From contig JBQTKD010000009.1 in the NCBI GenBank assembly GCA_052386455.1, positions 1 through 64,000 of the forward strand: a DNA stretch of 64,000 bases, in the 5' to 3' direction. The translations under genes and the position numbers were made by a program. Below the pieces are notes generated by a model. It was not told the origin of the DNA and did not search any database. It was given only the letters and a program-made list of their open reading frames with translations. Positions 34,318-42,580 of the stretch are shown piece by piece. Position 1 is the stretch's first letter. Each line of letters begins with the position of its first letter. The DNA comes from JBQTKD01 sp052386455. Its GTDB lineage: Bacteria; Actinomycetota; Actinomycetes; Sporichthyales; Sporichthyaceae.

Positions 34318-35699
34318 CGCTTGTCCCCCCGTGCCATCTGCCCGATCAACGCGTCGTCGCCTGCGAGCTTGCGAGCCGGCCAGTCGACACCGCTGCCCAT
34401 GGCCCCGTGCACCACCACGACCGGCGGGACCGAGACGGGGCCGTGCGCCGCGGCCGCAACCCCGGTGGCCTGGCCCGGCACCGGCGGCGGCGCGGTGTGG
34501 GCGCGGCTCGCCGGTTCCGACGCCGGCGCGGCGGCCGCGGGCGCCTGGGTCGCCATCCACGTTGCGTGCGACACGGCCGACACCTCGCCGGGCGTGCCCG
34601 AGCCGGCCGGGACGGAGCGTCCGGCCCGGGCGGGCAGCTCCATCCCGCGTTCGACGACGGTCCGTGCCGCGGGGGCGAAAAGTCTTACCAGCACGGGGAA
34701 AAGGGCCACCGCGACCAGCAGCGACACCAGCCCGCGGGTGGCGTCCATCGCCGAGTACTCCGTCGGCTTCGGCCCGGCGAAGCCGAGGCACAGCACCAGC
34801 ACGACCAGCGGCTTGTAGGCGCAGATCGCAAGCACCAGAGCGAGCAGCTTGGTCAGCCAGGACTGCGTGTAGCGCGGCCCCGCCTGCCCGACGGCGGCGA
34901 TCGGCAGCAGGGCGCCGAGCAGCGGGATCGCGACCTGACGCAGCACCAGAAACACCGCCTGCGCGATGCCGAGCAGCAGCACCATCAGCGCGAAGACCAT
35001 GACCAGCACCGGTGGACGCTCCGCAGTGGCGGTACCGAGCAGCACGTCGCCCATGCGGGCCACGAGCGCGTCGGCGTCGTTGAACCCCCTGCGCAGGATG
35101 CTGCCGCTGAGCTGGTCGCCGGCGAGCAGCGCGGAGTCGATGAGCAGGATGCCGGTGGCCGTCACGACCGAGGCGACGATCAGGCCGCGGACGAGTTCGG
35201 CGAGCACGACGCCGCGGCGGGTGACCATGAGGCGGATCGCCTGCCAGATCGTCACCATCATCAGACCGGCGGCGGCCAGGCCGAGCATCATCGCCTGCAG
35301 GCCCAGGCCGTTGTCGGCGCCGGCGGACAGCGACGGGGTGTCCAGCCAGGAGCCGTAGGTGTCCTTGAGGACCTCCCTGGCGCCCGCAGAGGTCTGCGCC
35401 GCGAGGTCGTCCAGCGACGTGGGCGTCGGCAGCTGCGGGACCGTCTCGGACTTGACCTCCGCGGCCGGGGTGGCGGCCGGAGCGGCGCAGGTGACGACCC
35501 CGAAGCCGCACTCGCCCGCCGGTGCCGCGGTCGGGGCCGGAGTGGCCACGACCTCGGGAGCGGGGGTCGGCGTCGGGGTCGCGCCGAGCAACGGCAGGCT
35601 CTCGGTCGTCTTGTAGACGGCGTCGACTGTCTTGTCGGTTGTCGGCGGCTTCGGAAAATCGGTGCCCACCGTGAAGATCTGCAGCGAGGTCGGAGTCAC
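34314..35699 (-). CDS. Polytopic VirB6/TrbL-like T4SS membrane protein
   Basis: 461 aa. A Pro/Thr/Ala extracytoplasmic N-terminus with CGFGVVTC is followed by six or seven membrane helices (about 130-355; LQAMMLGLAAAGLMMVTIW, FALMVLLLGIAQAVFLVL, LLALVLAICAYKPLVVLVL) and a disordered Pro/Ala C-terminus. The pattern 'xxPVLVMVFALMVLLLG...LVLRxVAIPLL' is typical of TrbL/VirB6 channel proteins of Gram-positive conjugation systems. GTG start with GTGA overlap. Confidence 0.78.
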   Translation of the reverse strand: MTPTSLQIFTVGTDFPKPPTTDKTVDAVYKTTESLPLLGATPTPTPAPEVVATPAPTAAPAGECGFGVVTCAAPAATPAAEVKSETVPQLPTPTSLDDLAAQTSAGAREVLKDTYGSWLDTPSLSAGADNGLGLQAMMLGLAAAGLMMVTIWQAIRLMVTRRGVVLAELVRGLIVASVVTATGILLIDSALLAGDQLSGSILRRGFNDADALVARMGDVLLGTATAERPPVLVMVFALMVLLLGIAQAVFLVLRQVAIPLLGALLPIAAVGQAGPRYTQSWLTKLLALVLAICAYKPLVVLVLCLGFAGPKPTEYSAMDATRGLVSLLVAVALFPVLVRLFAPAARTVVERGMELPARAGRSVPAGSGTPGEVSAVSHATWMATQAPAAAAPASEPASRAHTAPPPVPGQATGVAAAAHGPVSVPPVVVVHGAMGSGVDWPARKLAGDDALIGQMARGDKR

Positions 35700-36421
35700 G
35701 AGCGACGCTCCGCCAGTGCGGTCCAGCCGGCGTCGTTGAACTCGGCCGACCCGATCTCGGCCGCGGCCGGGGCCCGGCCCGCGTCGCCCGGCGCCACGCG
35801 CCAGTCGCCCACGCGCGCGTCCCAGCGCCATTCGGTGTTCGCCGCCACCAGCTCGCGCAGCTCGCGCTGCCCGGAGCGGTACTCGACGGCCGACAGCACG
35901 CTGACGATCACCCTGTCCTTGCCCTTGGCGGTCCAGCGGATCCCGAACGGCTCGGCGAACACCGAGGCGTCCAGCGGCGAGGGTCCGGACATCGGCAGGC
36001 CGAGCCGGGCGCGGCCGGCGGACACCGCGACCGCCGCGGCCTGGTCGGCGGCCTCCGCCGCGGCGTCGGTGGACATGGCGTAGAGGCGCAGAACCTCGTC
36101 GACGACGACGTAGTCCAGCGAGGCCGAGTACCGGGTCAGGGAGACCGCCGCGGCCGCCGCGCCCTCGGGCGTGTGCGGGAAGCGCATCGGGTACTCGTCC
36201 ACCTGCTCGGCACCGATCGGCAGCACGACGCGGCGCTCGGGCGCCTGGAACGCCACGGCGACCGGGGCGTCGGGAACGACGACCACGGACGCGGGTGACG
36301 CAGCGTCACTTCCGTCGCGCAGCTGGATCGACCCCAGCGCCGCGGCCCACAGGCCGAGGACGACGAGACCGGCCCCCACCAGCATGCGACGGCTACGGGA
36401 GAGAGATTTCATCGCCGTCAC
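35696..36421 (-). CDS. VirB8-like membrane-anchored protein
   Basis: 241 aa. One N-terminal membrane helix (about 13-31) precedes an extracytoplasmic domain containing FPHTPEGAAAAAVSLTRY and a C-terminal AANTEWRWDARVGDWRVAPGD, a combination seen in the VirB8/TcpC-like proteins next to SCO6880-type genes. The GTG at 36421 is chosen because it overlaps the upstream stop (GTGA) like all other genes here; an ATG three codons in (36412) is the alternative. Confidence 0.7.
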   Translation of the reverse strand: MTAMKSLSRSRRMLVGAGLVVLGLWAAALGSIQLRDGSDAASPASVVVVPDAPVAVAFQAPERRVVLPIGAEQVDEYPMRFPHTPEGAAAAAVSLTRYSASLDYVVVDEVLRLYAMSTDAAAEAADQAAAVAVSAGRARLGLPMSGPSPLDASVFAEPFGIRWTAKGKDRVIVSVLSAVEYRSGQRELRELVAANTEWRWDARVGDWRVAPGDAGRAPAAAEIGSAEFNDAGWTALAERRS

Positions 36422-36708
36422 CCGGGAAGGACGGTGGCCACGATCGTGGAGGTGAGGGAGACCAGAACAAGTCCGCCGATCACCCACGGCACCCCGGCCG
36501 CGCCGTCGCTGGCCAGGGCCGAGCGGTGGCGGCGGCCGACCATCATCATCATCCCGCAGACGATCAGGCCGAGCGTGCCCGCGACGAGCGCGGCCCACTT
36601 GAAGTACCCGATCCAGTTGCCGACGATGATCTCCGTGCCGGGCGGCGGAATCGGCGCCGGGTTCGGCACGTTCGCGGTGCCCAGCAGCGTCAGCAGATCC
36701 ATGGTCAT
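36418..36708 (-). CDS. Small VirB2/TrbC-like two-helix membrane protein
   Basis: 96 aa with two membrane helices (about 36-56, YFKWAALVAGTLGLIVCGMMMMV, shortened here to AALVAGTLGLIVCGMMMMV; and about 75-94, VPWVIGGLVLVSLTSTIVAT) separated by a basic loop GRRHRS. This is the topology of conjugative-pilin-like VirB2/TrbC proteins, though sequence identity cannot be judged by eye. No class III prepilin motif, so it would not be a PilD substrate. ATGA overlap upstream. Confidence 0.6.
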   Translation of the reverse strand: MTMDLLTLLGTANVPNPAPIPPPGTEIIVGNWIGYFKWAALVAGTLGLIVCGMMMMVGRRHRSALASDGAAGVPWVIGGLVLVSLTSTIVATVLPG

Positions 36709-37202
36709 GCCTGCGCTCCTCGGTTCGGGTCGTACTGGGCGCCGACCGTCGCGTAGCCGGCGACCGCGTTCGGGTCGCGCGGGGAGGTGAACGCGGCGGC
36801 GAGGCGGGCGATCGCCCGGGCCACCGGCTTCACACCCGCGACCTCCTCGGTGCTGTCCACCGCACGCAGCGGCCAGAGAAACGGCACGTCGACCGTCGCC
36901 CGGGCCATGCCGCGCACCACGCGCAGCCGGTACCGGACCGGCGGCGGCGGCGGAGCGGGCACGTCCGCGACCACGATCAGCCACGGCAGCGCGACCTCCG
37001 GATGCCACTGCGCGAGAAGCTCGGCGGCGGCCTTCATTCCGGCGGCGGTGGAGCGGGTCACCAGCGCCGGGACGGATCCCGCCGGCAGGTGCTCTCCCAG
37101 TTCCAGGTCGACGGCGGGAACGCCGCCGATCCGAAGCATCTCGACGACGGTCCGCGCGCCGGCACCACCGTGGGCGCCGAGGACCGCGACGTGGGAGTTC
37201 AT
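36705..37202 (-). CDS. Hypothetical protein with P-loop-like N-terminus
   Basis: 165 aa. It opens VAVLGAHGGAGARTVVEML, which resembles a ParA/MinD-type P-loop but lacks the essential Lys and Thr/Ser (GGAGAR instead of GGxGKT). Similar small proteins (DUF6668-like) accompany T4SS-like clusters in actinobacteria. It may be a catalytically dead partner of the ParA-like ATPase encoded directly upstream, with which it shares a four-base overlap. Confidence 0.55.
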   Translation of the reverse strand: MNSHVAVLGAHGGAGARTVVEMLRIGGVPAVDLELGEHLPAGSVPALVTRSTAAGMKAAAELLAQWHPEVALPWLIVVADVPAPPPPPVRYRLRVVRGMARATVDVPFLWPLRAVDSTEEVAGVKPVARAIARLAAAFTSPRDPNAVAGYATVGAQYDPNRGAQA

Positions 37203-39046
37203 GACCGACCCCGCGGGGCCATCGTCGGGAGTTCCTCTCGCCCGGCTCGCAAGCTCGCCGGGAGCCCAGCCGCAGTCGTCGGCGCGAACAGGAACGGGGT
37301 GTCGGTCGAGTCGACCTCGCCGGATTCGCCAAGGGTCCCGGCCGGCGCGGATGTTACGTCCGCGGCGGGGGGGTTTGCCGAGACGGGGGCGTCCGTCCGG
37401 GGCTTGGCGATCCGGCGAGTGTTCTTGGGTGATGCAGGAACCGCTTCCTGCGCCGATAGTGCAGTCGGAGCACACTTTTCGGGCTCCAGGCGCACCTGAA
37501 CTGCACTATCGGGGGTGTTCGGGTCCGCCTTGGGAGCGGCCGGCTTCTTGGTGGTGCGGGCGGTCGCGGTGCGCCGCTTCGGAGCCGCGCTCTGGGCGGC
37601 CACGACCTTGGCCGCGGCCGCCTTGGCGAGGTCCAGAACCGTTGGCTCGACGTCTTCTGACGCATCGTCGGCCGGAAGGTCCGGGACGACGGTCAGGGGC
37701 TGCGCCGGTGCGGTCAGCGGGAGCAGCGGCACCACGCGGCGAGAGTGCTCGACGATCGCCAGCGCCTCGGCGGCGGCGTCCTCGAACTCCTCGGTCGAGG
37801 CCGGCTCGGCCTCCGCGACATCGTCGGCGACTGCCGACGAGGCGACCCCGGACGGCGTATCGACCAGCGAAAGCTGCGCGACGACGGCCTGCGCGGCACG
37901 GAGGACCGCGGCGGTGGTGGCCTCGGCGACGGTGGCCCGGCCGACCCGCTCGCCGCTGCGCAGCCTCGGGTCGTGGGCGATGTCGATCACCGCGGCGGTG
38001 CGGGCGAAGCGTGCGTGCGCCTCGGCCTGCGCCGCCGGGTCCGGCCGGCCGCCGGCGGCGGTGAGCACCGTGACGGCGCGCTCCACCAGGTCGGCACGGC
38101 CGATCGAGATCAGGTGCTCCAGCGTCCAGTCGGCGGCCTCGACGCTGTCGGCGTCGTAGCTGCTCGGCAGGACCAGGCAGTCGGCCGCCATGGCCGCGGC
38201 CTGCCAGGCCTCCGAGCGGACGTTGTTGCCGGAGTCGAGGATCAGGATCCGGTAGTAGCGGCGCAGCATGGCGTGCAGCCGAGCGAAGTCGCACCCGCGA
38301 ATCTGGGCGAGCGAGGCCGGGTCGGAGTCCGAGGCGAGCACGTCGAAGAGTTCGTCCTGCGGGCGGAGGTACGCGGCCAGTTCGCCCATGCCCGCCTGGT
38401 GCGACTCGAAGGTCGCGATGTCGGCGAGCAGGTCCCGAACCGTCAGGTTGTCGGCGACGCCGCACGGGTTGGCGCGGAACGCCAGCCCGCCGCGGGCCTC
38501 GTTGTTGTCCCAGGCGAGCACGTGACCGCCGCGCATCAGCGCGAGCGTCCCGGCGAGCAGGAGCGTCAGCGGCGTCTTGCCCGAACCGCCCTTGGGATTC
38601 GCGACGAGCACCGTCATCGGCCGACGGAACGGCCGGCGCATGTCCTCGACTCGGGTCAGCTCGGCACCGGGCGGAAGGAGCGCGGGCGCGGGCGCGGCCG
38701 CCGGACGGCGTAGGCGCGCGGTGGTCAGGCGGTCGCGCAGCGACGGACCGGCGGGCCGGACCGACGGGATGACCGCGATCCGCTCGGCCGGAGTCTCGGC
38801 GGGTGCCGCGAGCTGCGGCATCTCGACGGTCTCGCACACGTCGTCGTGGGCGCTCGGCTGCACGACAGCGGTCGCCGGTGCGGGCTCCGGGACCGTCGTA
38901 GGTGCAGGAACGATGGCGGCCGTCGGCGCCGAACCGGTCGGCGGCAGCAGCGGCGGAAGCATCGGCGAGCGGCCTATCGGCACGCCCTCCCGACGAACGG
39001 GTGGCCGGTTGTTCGACCCCCCATGCGACGCAGTGAAGCGGCGCAT
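37199..39046 (-). CDS. ParA/MinD-like ATPase with long disordered tails, first gene of the hybrid operon
   Basis: 615 aa. The central ATPase (about 140-400) has deviant Walker A PKGGSGKTP (about 148-156), DNNEARGGL in place of the usual signature, and ILILDSGNNVRSEAW as the Walker B region, close to MinD/ParA and to EspI-like proteins that accompany actinobacterial secretion loci. The N-terminal 135 and C-terminal roughly 200 residues are Pro/Ala/Lys/Thr-rich and variable; the latter includes a segment encoded by a dispersed palindrome (37454-37511). Start ATG after GGGGTGA. It could position the secretion/pilus machine at a cell site. Confidence 0.75.
   Translation of the reverse strand: MRRFTASHGGSNNRPPVRREGVPIGRSPMLPPLLPPTGSAPTAAIVPAPTTVPEPAPATAVVQPSAHDDVCETVEMPQLAAPAETPAERIAVIPSVRPAGPSLRDRLTTARLRRPAAAPAPALLPPGAELTRVEDMRRPFRRPMTVLVANPKGGSGKTPLTLLLAGTLALMRGGHVLAWDNNEARGGLAFRANPCGVADNLTVRDLLADIATFESHQAGMGELAAYLRPQDELFDVLASDSDPASLAQIRGCDFARLHAMLRRYYRILILDSGNNVRSEAWQAAAMAADCLVLPSSYDADSVEAADWTLEHLISIGRADLVERAVTVLTAAGGRPDPAAQAEAHARFARTAAVIDIAHDPRLRSGERVGRATVAEATTAAVLRAAQAVVAQLSLVDTPSGVASSAVADDVAEAEPASTEEFEDAAAEALAIVEHSRRVVPLLPLTAPAQPLTVVPDLPADDASEDVEPTVLDLAKAAAAKVVAAQSAAPKRRTATARTTKKPAAPKADPNTPDSAVQVRLEPEKCAPTALSAQEAVPASPKNTRRIAKPRTDAPVSANPPAADVTSAPAGTLGESGEVDSTDTPFLFAPTTAAGLPASLRAGREELPTMAPRGRS
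37454..37511. repeat. Dispersed palindromic element inside the ParA-like gene
   Basis: CGATAGTGCAGT (37454-37465) and ACTGCACTATCG (37500-37511) pair perfectly around a 34-base loop. A close relative (one stem mismatch, same overall length of 54-58 bp) lies at 53613-53666 between genes. Here it is in frame and adds about 19 residues to the variable C-terminal tail. Confidence 0.65.
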
Positions 39047-39117
39047 CTTTTCACCCCCCCAGGTGTGGACTCCCGCTCAGTAGGTCACTGTGCGGAGCCC
39101 TTGAATGACGCAATGTC

Positions 39118-39147
39118 AATGTAGGCAGGGCTCAGTACGGGAAACAA
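39118..39147 (-). promoter_or_regulatory. Sigma-70-like promoter of the ParA/T4SS/pilT operon
   Basis: Reading leftward: -35 TTGTTT (complement of 39142-39147), 18-bp spacer, -10 TACATT (complement of 39118-39123). This gives a leader of about 65 bases before the ATG at 39046. The -10 is embedded in CAATGTCAATGTA, a short direct repeat. Confidence 0.5.
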
Positions 39148-39436
39148 CGGGGCGTTGGGTGCCATTGACCCCCGCAACGGTCCATATCCGGTCATCTCCG
39201 CCAAGCCCCGGCAAATCCGACGCGTCTCGAAGCACTCGGAACGCAACACGAGTCACATCAGGCGCAGCGAAATCCAAGACGGACCCACCGGTGCCTCCCG
39301 CCGCCGGCAACCGAAGCTGCCGGCGGCGGCCGCACGGACACGCCCGTCCATGCGGTGGTGGAGACGGACGAGCCGACGCCACCAACCTGGGGCACGACAG
39401 CGAGAACTGCCGGCGAGGGGGGCGTCCCTACGAAAG

Positions 39437-39455
39437 CAAGGCAAACCTTACCTGA
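39437..39455 (-). promoter_or_regulatory. Second candidate iron box
   Basis: On the minus strand TCAGGTAAGGTTTGCCTTG. About 13 of 19 positions fit the DtxR-family consensus, and AGGTAAGG is shared with the box at 18867-18885. A -10-like TAAGGT lies inside it. It is 391 bp before the ParA-like start, further than the better promoter at 39118-39147, so its role is uncertain. Confidence 0.35.
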
Positions 39456-39482
39456 GCTCCTGTACACCGCCTGTGACGGCCG

Positions 39483-39980
39483 TCAAGATTCGCCCGGCGA
39501 GTCCGTCTCGAGCAGGTGGGCGAACGCCGCGAGGTTCGCCGTGGACTCGCCGCGGGAGACCCGCCACGCGTGTTCGCGGCGGATGGAGGAGGCAAAGCCA
39601 CGCTCGAGGATCGGGTTGAAGCTGGAGTCCGCGTACTCCAGGACGCTGCCGAGGATGCGGTCCACCTCGGCCTCGTCGAGCCCGGCGAGAGGTACCCGGC
39701 CCACCAGGTACACGTCGCCGAGCCTGTCGATCGCGAAGGCCATGCCGAACATGCGGGCGTTGCGCTCGAGCAGCCAGCGGTAGACCTCGACGTGGTTCTC
39801 GTCCGGCCGCCGCGCCACGAACGCGTTGACGGTCAGGGCGTGCTGCCCCACCGTGAGCGAGCAGGTGGTGCTGAGCTTCTTGGTGCCGGGCAGGGTGACG
39901 ACGAAGAACCCGGGCCGGGGGCTGACCCACTCGACACCGGCGGCCTCGAGCCCCGCCTGCAGAACCTCGACGGGCTCCAT
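39483..39980 (-). CDS. YbjN-domain protein
   Basis: 165 aa YbjN fold (type III secretion chaperone-like): residues about 10-60 give the beta-sheet (VSPRPGFFVVTLPGTKKLST), with VEVYRWLLERNARM and FAIDRLGDVYLVGRVPL following. In many actinobacteria a YbjN gene follows mshA, as here (Rv0486-Rv0487 order in M. tuberculosis). The ATG shares one base with the mshA stop (TGATG). Biochemical role unknown. Confidence 0.8.
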   Translation of the reverse strand: MEPVEVLQAGLEAAGVEWVSPRPGFFVVTLPGTKKLSTTCSLTVGQHALTVNAFVARRPDENHVEVYRWLLERNARMFGMAFAIDRLGDVYLVGRVPLAGLDEAEVDRILGSVLEYADSSFNPILERGFASSIRREHAWRVSRGESTANLAAFAHLLETDSPGES

Positions 39981-41290
39981 CAGCCGCGGCCGGGCGGGGC
40001 GATCAGCGCCGCCCGGTAGACCCCCAGCACGCCCTCGGCGGTGGCCGACCAGTCGAAGTGCGCGGCGTGCCGCACGGCCCCGTCGCCGAGGCGGCGGCGC
40101 AGTACCTCGTCTCCGACGAGCCGGTCCAGCGCCGAGGCCCAGTCGTGGGGGTCGTGCCCGTCGACGAGCATCCCGGACTGACCGTCGCGCACCGCGGTGG
40201 TCAGCCCACCGACCCGGGCCGCGAGGACCGGGGTGCCGCAGGCCTGCGACTCGACGGCGACGAGCCCGAAGGACTCCGAGTGGGACGGCACGACGGTGAC
40301 GTCCGCGGCCCGGTACCAGCGGGCCAGATCCGCCTGCGGGACCGGCGGCAGGACGTGCACGAGGTCGGAGATGCCGAGTTCGACGGCCAGCTTGTGCAGC
40401 ATTTCGGGCTGCGCCAGGCCGCTTCCGCTGGGTCCGCCGACGACGGCGACGTGGAGTTTGGCGCGCCGCGCGGTGTCTGCGTCCGCCAGCAGCGCGACCG
40501 CGCGCAGGAGCACGTCCGGCGCCTTGAGCGGCTGAATGCGGCCGACGAACAGCAGGACGGTGGCGTCCACCGGCAGGCCGAGGGCCGCCCGGGCCGCACC
40601 GCGCGCGCCGGGCGTGAACAGGCTCAGGTCCACGCCGGGAGCGACGGTGTCCACCCGGGTCGGGTCGGCCCCGTAGAGCTTGATGAGCGCGGAGGCCTCC
40701 TCCGCGGTGTTCGCGACGAGGCGGTCCGCGGCCGCGACGACGTCCGCCTCGCCGAGCTCGCGGGCGCGCGGCTCGGGGGCGTCGTCGGCGGCGAGCGCGG
40801 CGTTCTTGACCCGCGCGAGGGTGTGCATGGAGTGCACCAGCGGAGTGCCCCAGCGCTGGGCGGCGAGCCAGCCGACCTGGCCGGAGAGCCAGTAGTGGGA
40901 GTGCACGAGGTCGTAGTGGCCGGGCTCGCGGGTGGCCTCCGCGCGCAGCACGCCGGCGGTGAAGGCGCACAGCCGGCCGGGCAGTTCCTCCTTGGGCAGG
41001 CCCTCGTACGGGCCGGCGCTCACGTGGCGCACCGTCAGACCGGGCTCGAGCTCCACGGTGGGCGGGGAGTCGCTGGAGGTGGCCCGGGTGAAGATCTCCA
41101 CCTCGATGCCGCGGGCCGCGAGGCGCCGGGAAACCTCCGCGACGTACACGTTCATCCCGCCGGCGTCGCCGGTGCCGGGCTGCTCGAGCGGGGAGGTGTG
41201 GACCGAAAGAACCGCCACCCGGTTCGGCGAGGGGGCGGCGGTCGGGGTGCGCAGCGGCGCAACGGCGCGTTCGGCAGGTACAACCCGCAC
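39980..41290 (-). CDS. mshA: D-inositol-3-phosphate glycosyltransferase, mycothiol biosynthesis
   Basis: 436 aa GT4 glycosyltransferase that joins N-acetylglucosamine from UDP-GlcNAc to inositol-3-phosphate, first step of mycothiol synthesis. Diagnostic segments: VHTSPLEQPGTGDAGGMNVY near the N-terminus, HSHYWLSGQVGW, HTLARVKN, VGRIQPLKAPDVLL and the E-x7-E motif in HSESFGLVAVESQACGTPV. Start GTG at 41290 with GGAGG six bases upstream is preferred over the ATG at 41353. Marks the host as a mycothiol-producing actinobacterium. Confidence 0.93.
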   Translation of the reverse strand: MRVVPAERAVAPLRTPTAAPSPNRVAVLSVHTSPLEQPGTGDAGGMNVYVAEVSRRLAARGIEVEIFTRATSSDSPPTVELEPGLTVRHVSAGPYEGLPKEELPGRLCAFTAGVLRAEATREPGHYDLVHSHYWLSGQVGWLAAQRWGTPLVHSMHTLARVKNAALAADDAPEPRARELGEADVVAAADRLVANTAEEASALIKLYGADPTRVDTVAPGVDLSLFTPGARGAARAALGLPVDATVLLFVGRIQPLKAPDVLLRAVALLADADTARRAKLHVAVVGGPSGSGLAQPEMLHKLAVELGISDLVHVLPPVPQADLARWYRAADVTVVPSHSESFGLVAVESQACGTPVLAARVGGLTTAVRDGQSGMLVDGHDPHDWASALDRLVGDEVLRRRLGDGAVRHAAHFDWSATAEGVLGVYRAALIAPPGRG

Positions 41291-41507
41291 GTTCCACCTC
41301 CGAGTAGCCGACTTCGGGCACAACCGCGCCGAATCCTCCCGCATTCCGATCACGGATCGGAAAGGCCTGCGAATTTACCGAGCGCCCGCAAAGTCCTGAT
41401 CATCAACGACAAAACGGGCGCGTACCGGACCTACGCTCGGGAAGAGCTCACACCACCGTCGTTGCGGACTCACACTCCCCACGCTCAGTTCCCCCTGGAG
41501 GCCGCTC

Positions 41508-42002
41508 GTGAACGCTGCCCCTACCGGCGAAGGCACATCGCCGGTCCGGCGCTCCACGCGCATCGCTGCTACTGGACTCATGACCACCGCCCTGGTCGGA
41601 TCCAGCTTCGTCGTGGGCGGTCAGTCGGCGGCCGCGGTGCCGAACTCGTGCGAGTACGGCACCGTCGTGTGCGTCTCGCAGGGCTCGCGCACCATCCGCC
41701 TGATGAAGAACGGTCACACGGTCATCAAGATGTCCGGCCGCTTCGGCTCCTCGCGGACGCCCACTCGGTACGGCACGTACCGGATCTACTGGAAGAACAT
41801 CGACCACGTCTCGTCGCTGTACGGCTCGGCGATGCCGTTCGCGATGTTCTTCAGCCGCGGCCAGGCGATCCACTACTCGTCGGACTTCGCCCGCAACGGG
41901 TACTCCGGCCGCTCGCACGGCTGCGTGAACACGCGCGACTGGTCGAAGACCCGGGCGCTCTACAGGTCGGTCGGCATCGGCACCAAGGTCGTTGTCTACT
42001 GA
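41508..42002 (+). CDS. Secreted L,D-transpeptidase (YkuD)
   Basis: 164 aa. A signal peptide (about 18-44) is followed by a minimal YkuD domain with the catalytic signature HYSSDF(x7)GRSHGCVNTRDW (His about 122, Cys about 142). It would make 3-3 peptidoglycan cross-links or attach proteins to the wall. GTG start six bases after GGAGG. The stop region TGAGCTACCA is directly repeated just beyond the end. Confidence 0.9.
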   Translation: MNAAPTGEGTSPVRRSTRIAATGLMTTALVGSSFVVGGQSAAAVPNSCEYGTVVCVSQGSRTIRLMKNGHTVIKMSGRFGSSRTPTRYGTYRIYWKNIDHVSSLYGSAMPFAMFFSRGQAIHYSSDFARNGYSGRSHGCVNTRDWSKTRALYRSVGIGTKVVVY

Positions 42003-42014
42003 GCTACCACTGAG

Positions 42015-42359
42015 CTACCAGCCGCCGCGGGGTCCGGACTTCTTTCCGGGCCCCCGGCCGCCGGCCGCCTTGACCGCCGGGCGCACGTCGAGCAGGTAGA
42101 CCAGCGCCACGATCGTGCCGGCGATGCCGATGATGTTGAAGATGCTGTTGAAGACGATTTCCTGCGTGAGCAGCATCGGCAGGATTCCCCACGCCACCGC
42201 GACGCCGAGCAGGATCATCCAGAGCTGCTTGGTCTGCTTGTCCACGGCCGGGAACACCGCCTGCGGACGCGCCAGCACGTCGACGAACGCCGCAACATGC
42301 AGCACCAGCATGCACGCGCCAAGCAGGTTCAGGCCCGAGTCCAGCGGCCCGTAGCCCAT
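42015..42359 (-). CDS. DUF2516 membrane protein
   Basis: 114 aa, three membrane helices (LNLLGACMLVLHVAAFVDVL, LWMILLGVAVAWGILPMLL, IFNIIGIAGTIVALVYLLDV) and a Gly/Lys-rich C-terminal tail. DUF2516 proteins are small actinobacterial membrane proteins of unknown function, conserved next to hbhA. It is separated from the hbhA-like gene by two large hairpins. Confidence 0.8.
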   Translation of the reverse strand: MGYGPLDSGLNLLGACMLVLHVAAFVDVLARPQAVFPAVDKQTKQLWMILLGVAVAWGILPMLLTQEIVFNSIFNIIGIAGTIVALVYLLDVRPAVKAAGGRGPGKKSGPRGGW

Positions 42360-42410
42360 CGCCCACTCCTCCTCGCCCGCACCGATTCGCCACGAGCCTA
42401 CCGATGTGGC

Positions 42411-42467
42411 GGCCCCGAGCCCGGCACGCTCGTACAGCCAAGGACGAGGACGTGCCGGCTCGGGGCC
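42411..42467. terminator. Large hairpin between hbhA-like and DUF2516 genes
   Basis: GGCCCCGAGCCCGGCACG (42411-42428) pairs with CGTGCCGGCTCGGGGCC (42451-42467) with one bulge, and the loop ends CTCGT/ACGAG extend the stem. Likely the second of two termination structures after the hbhA-like gene, insulating DUF2516. Confidence 0.6.
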
Positions 42468-42521
42468 TCCCCGTCAACGTGTGCCCCAGTCGGATCGTTC
42501 CGGCGGCGCTCCCCGGACGTG

Positions 42522-42568
42522 CGTCGGCCGCAGGCACCTCCCCCCGCGAGGGGCGCCTGCGGCCGACG
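42522..42568 (-). terminator. Hairpin after the hbhA-like gene
   Basis: CGTCGGCCGCAGGC (42522-42535) and GCCTGCGGCCGACG (42555-42568) are perfectly complementary 14-mers, 12 bases beyond the hbhA-like stop. No U-run, as usual in actinobacteria. Confidence 0.7.
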
Positions 42569-42580
42569 TGGAGCTGGTGC

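Larger units (their letters stand above)
39047..39482. other. Intergenic region upstream of the hybrid operon
   Basis: This 436-bp region, lower in GC than its surroundings, lies between the ParA-like gene and the YbjN-like gene. It contains a sigma-70-like promoter (39118-39147) and a candidate iron box (39437-39455). No open frame here has a convincing start. Confidence 0.55.

Noticed and set aside
32869..34818. Long plus-strand open frame opposite the SCO6880-like and TrbL-like genes
   Set aside because: High-GC shadow frame: no start signal, composition typical of antisense codon positions, and the minus-strand genes are certain.
31316..39046. Complete integrative conjugative element
   Set aside because: No relaxase, coupling protein, integrase or attachment sites are visible; only the T4SS-like membrane and ATPase part is present.
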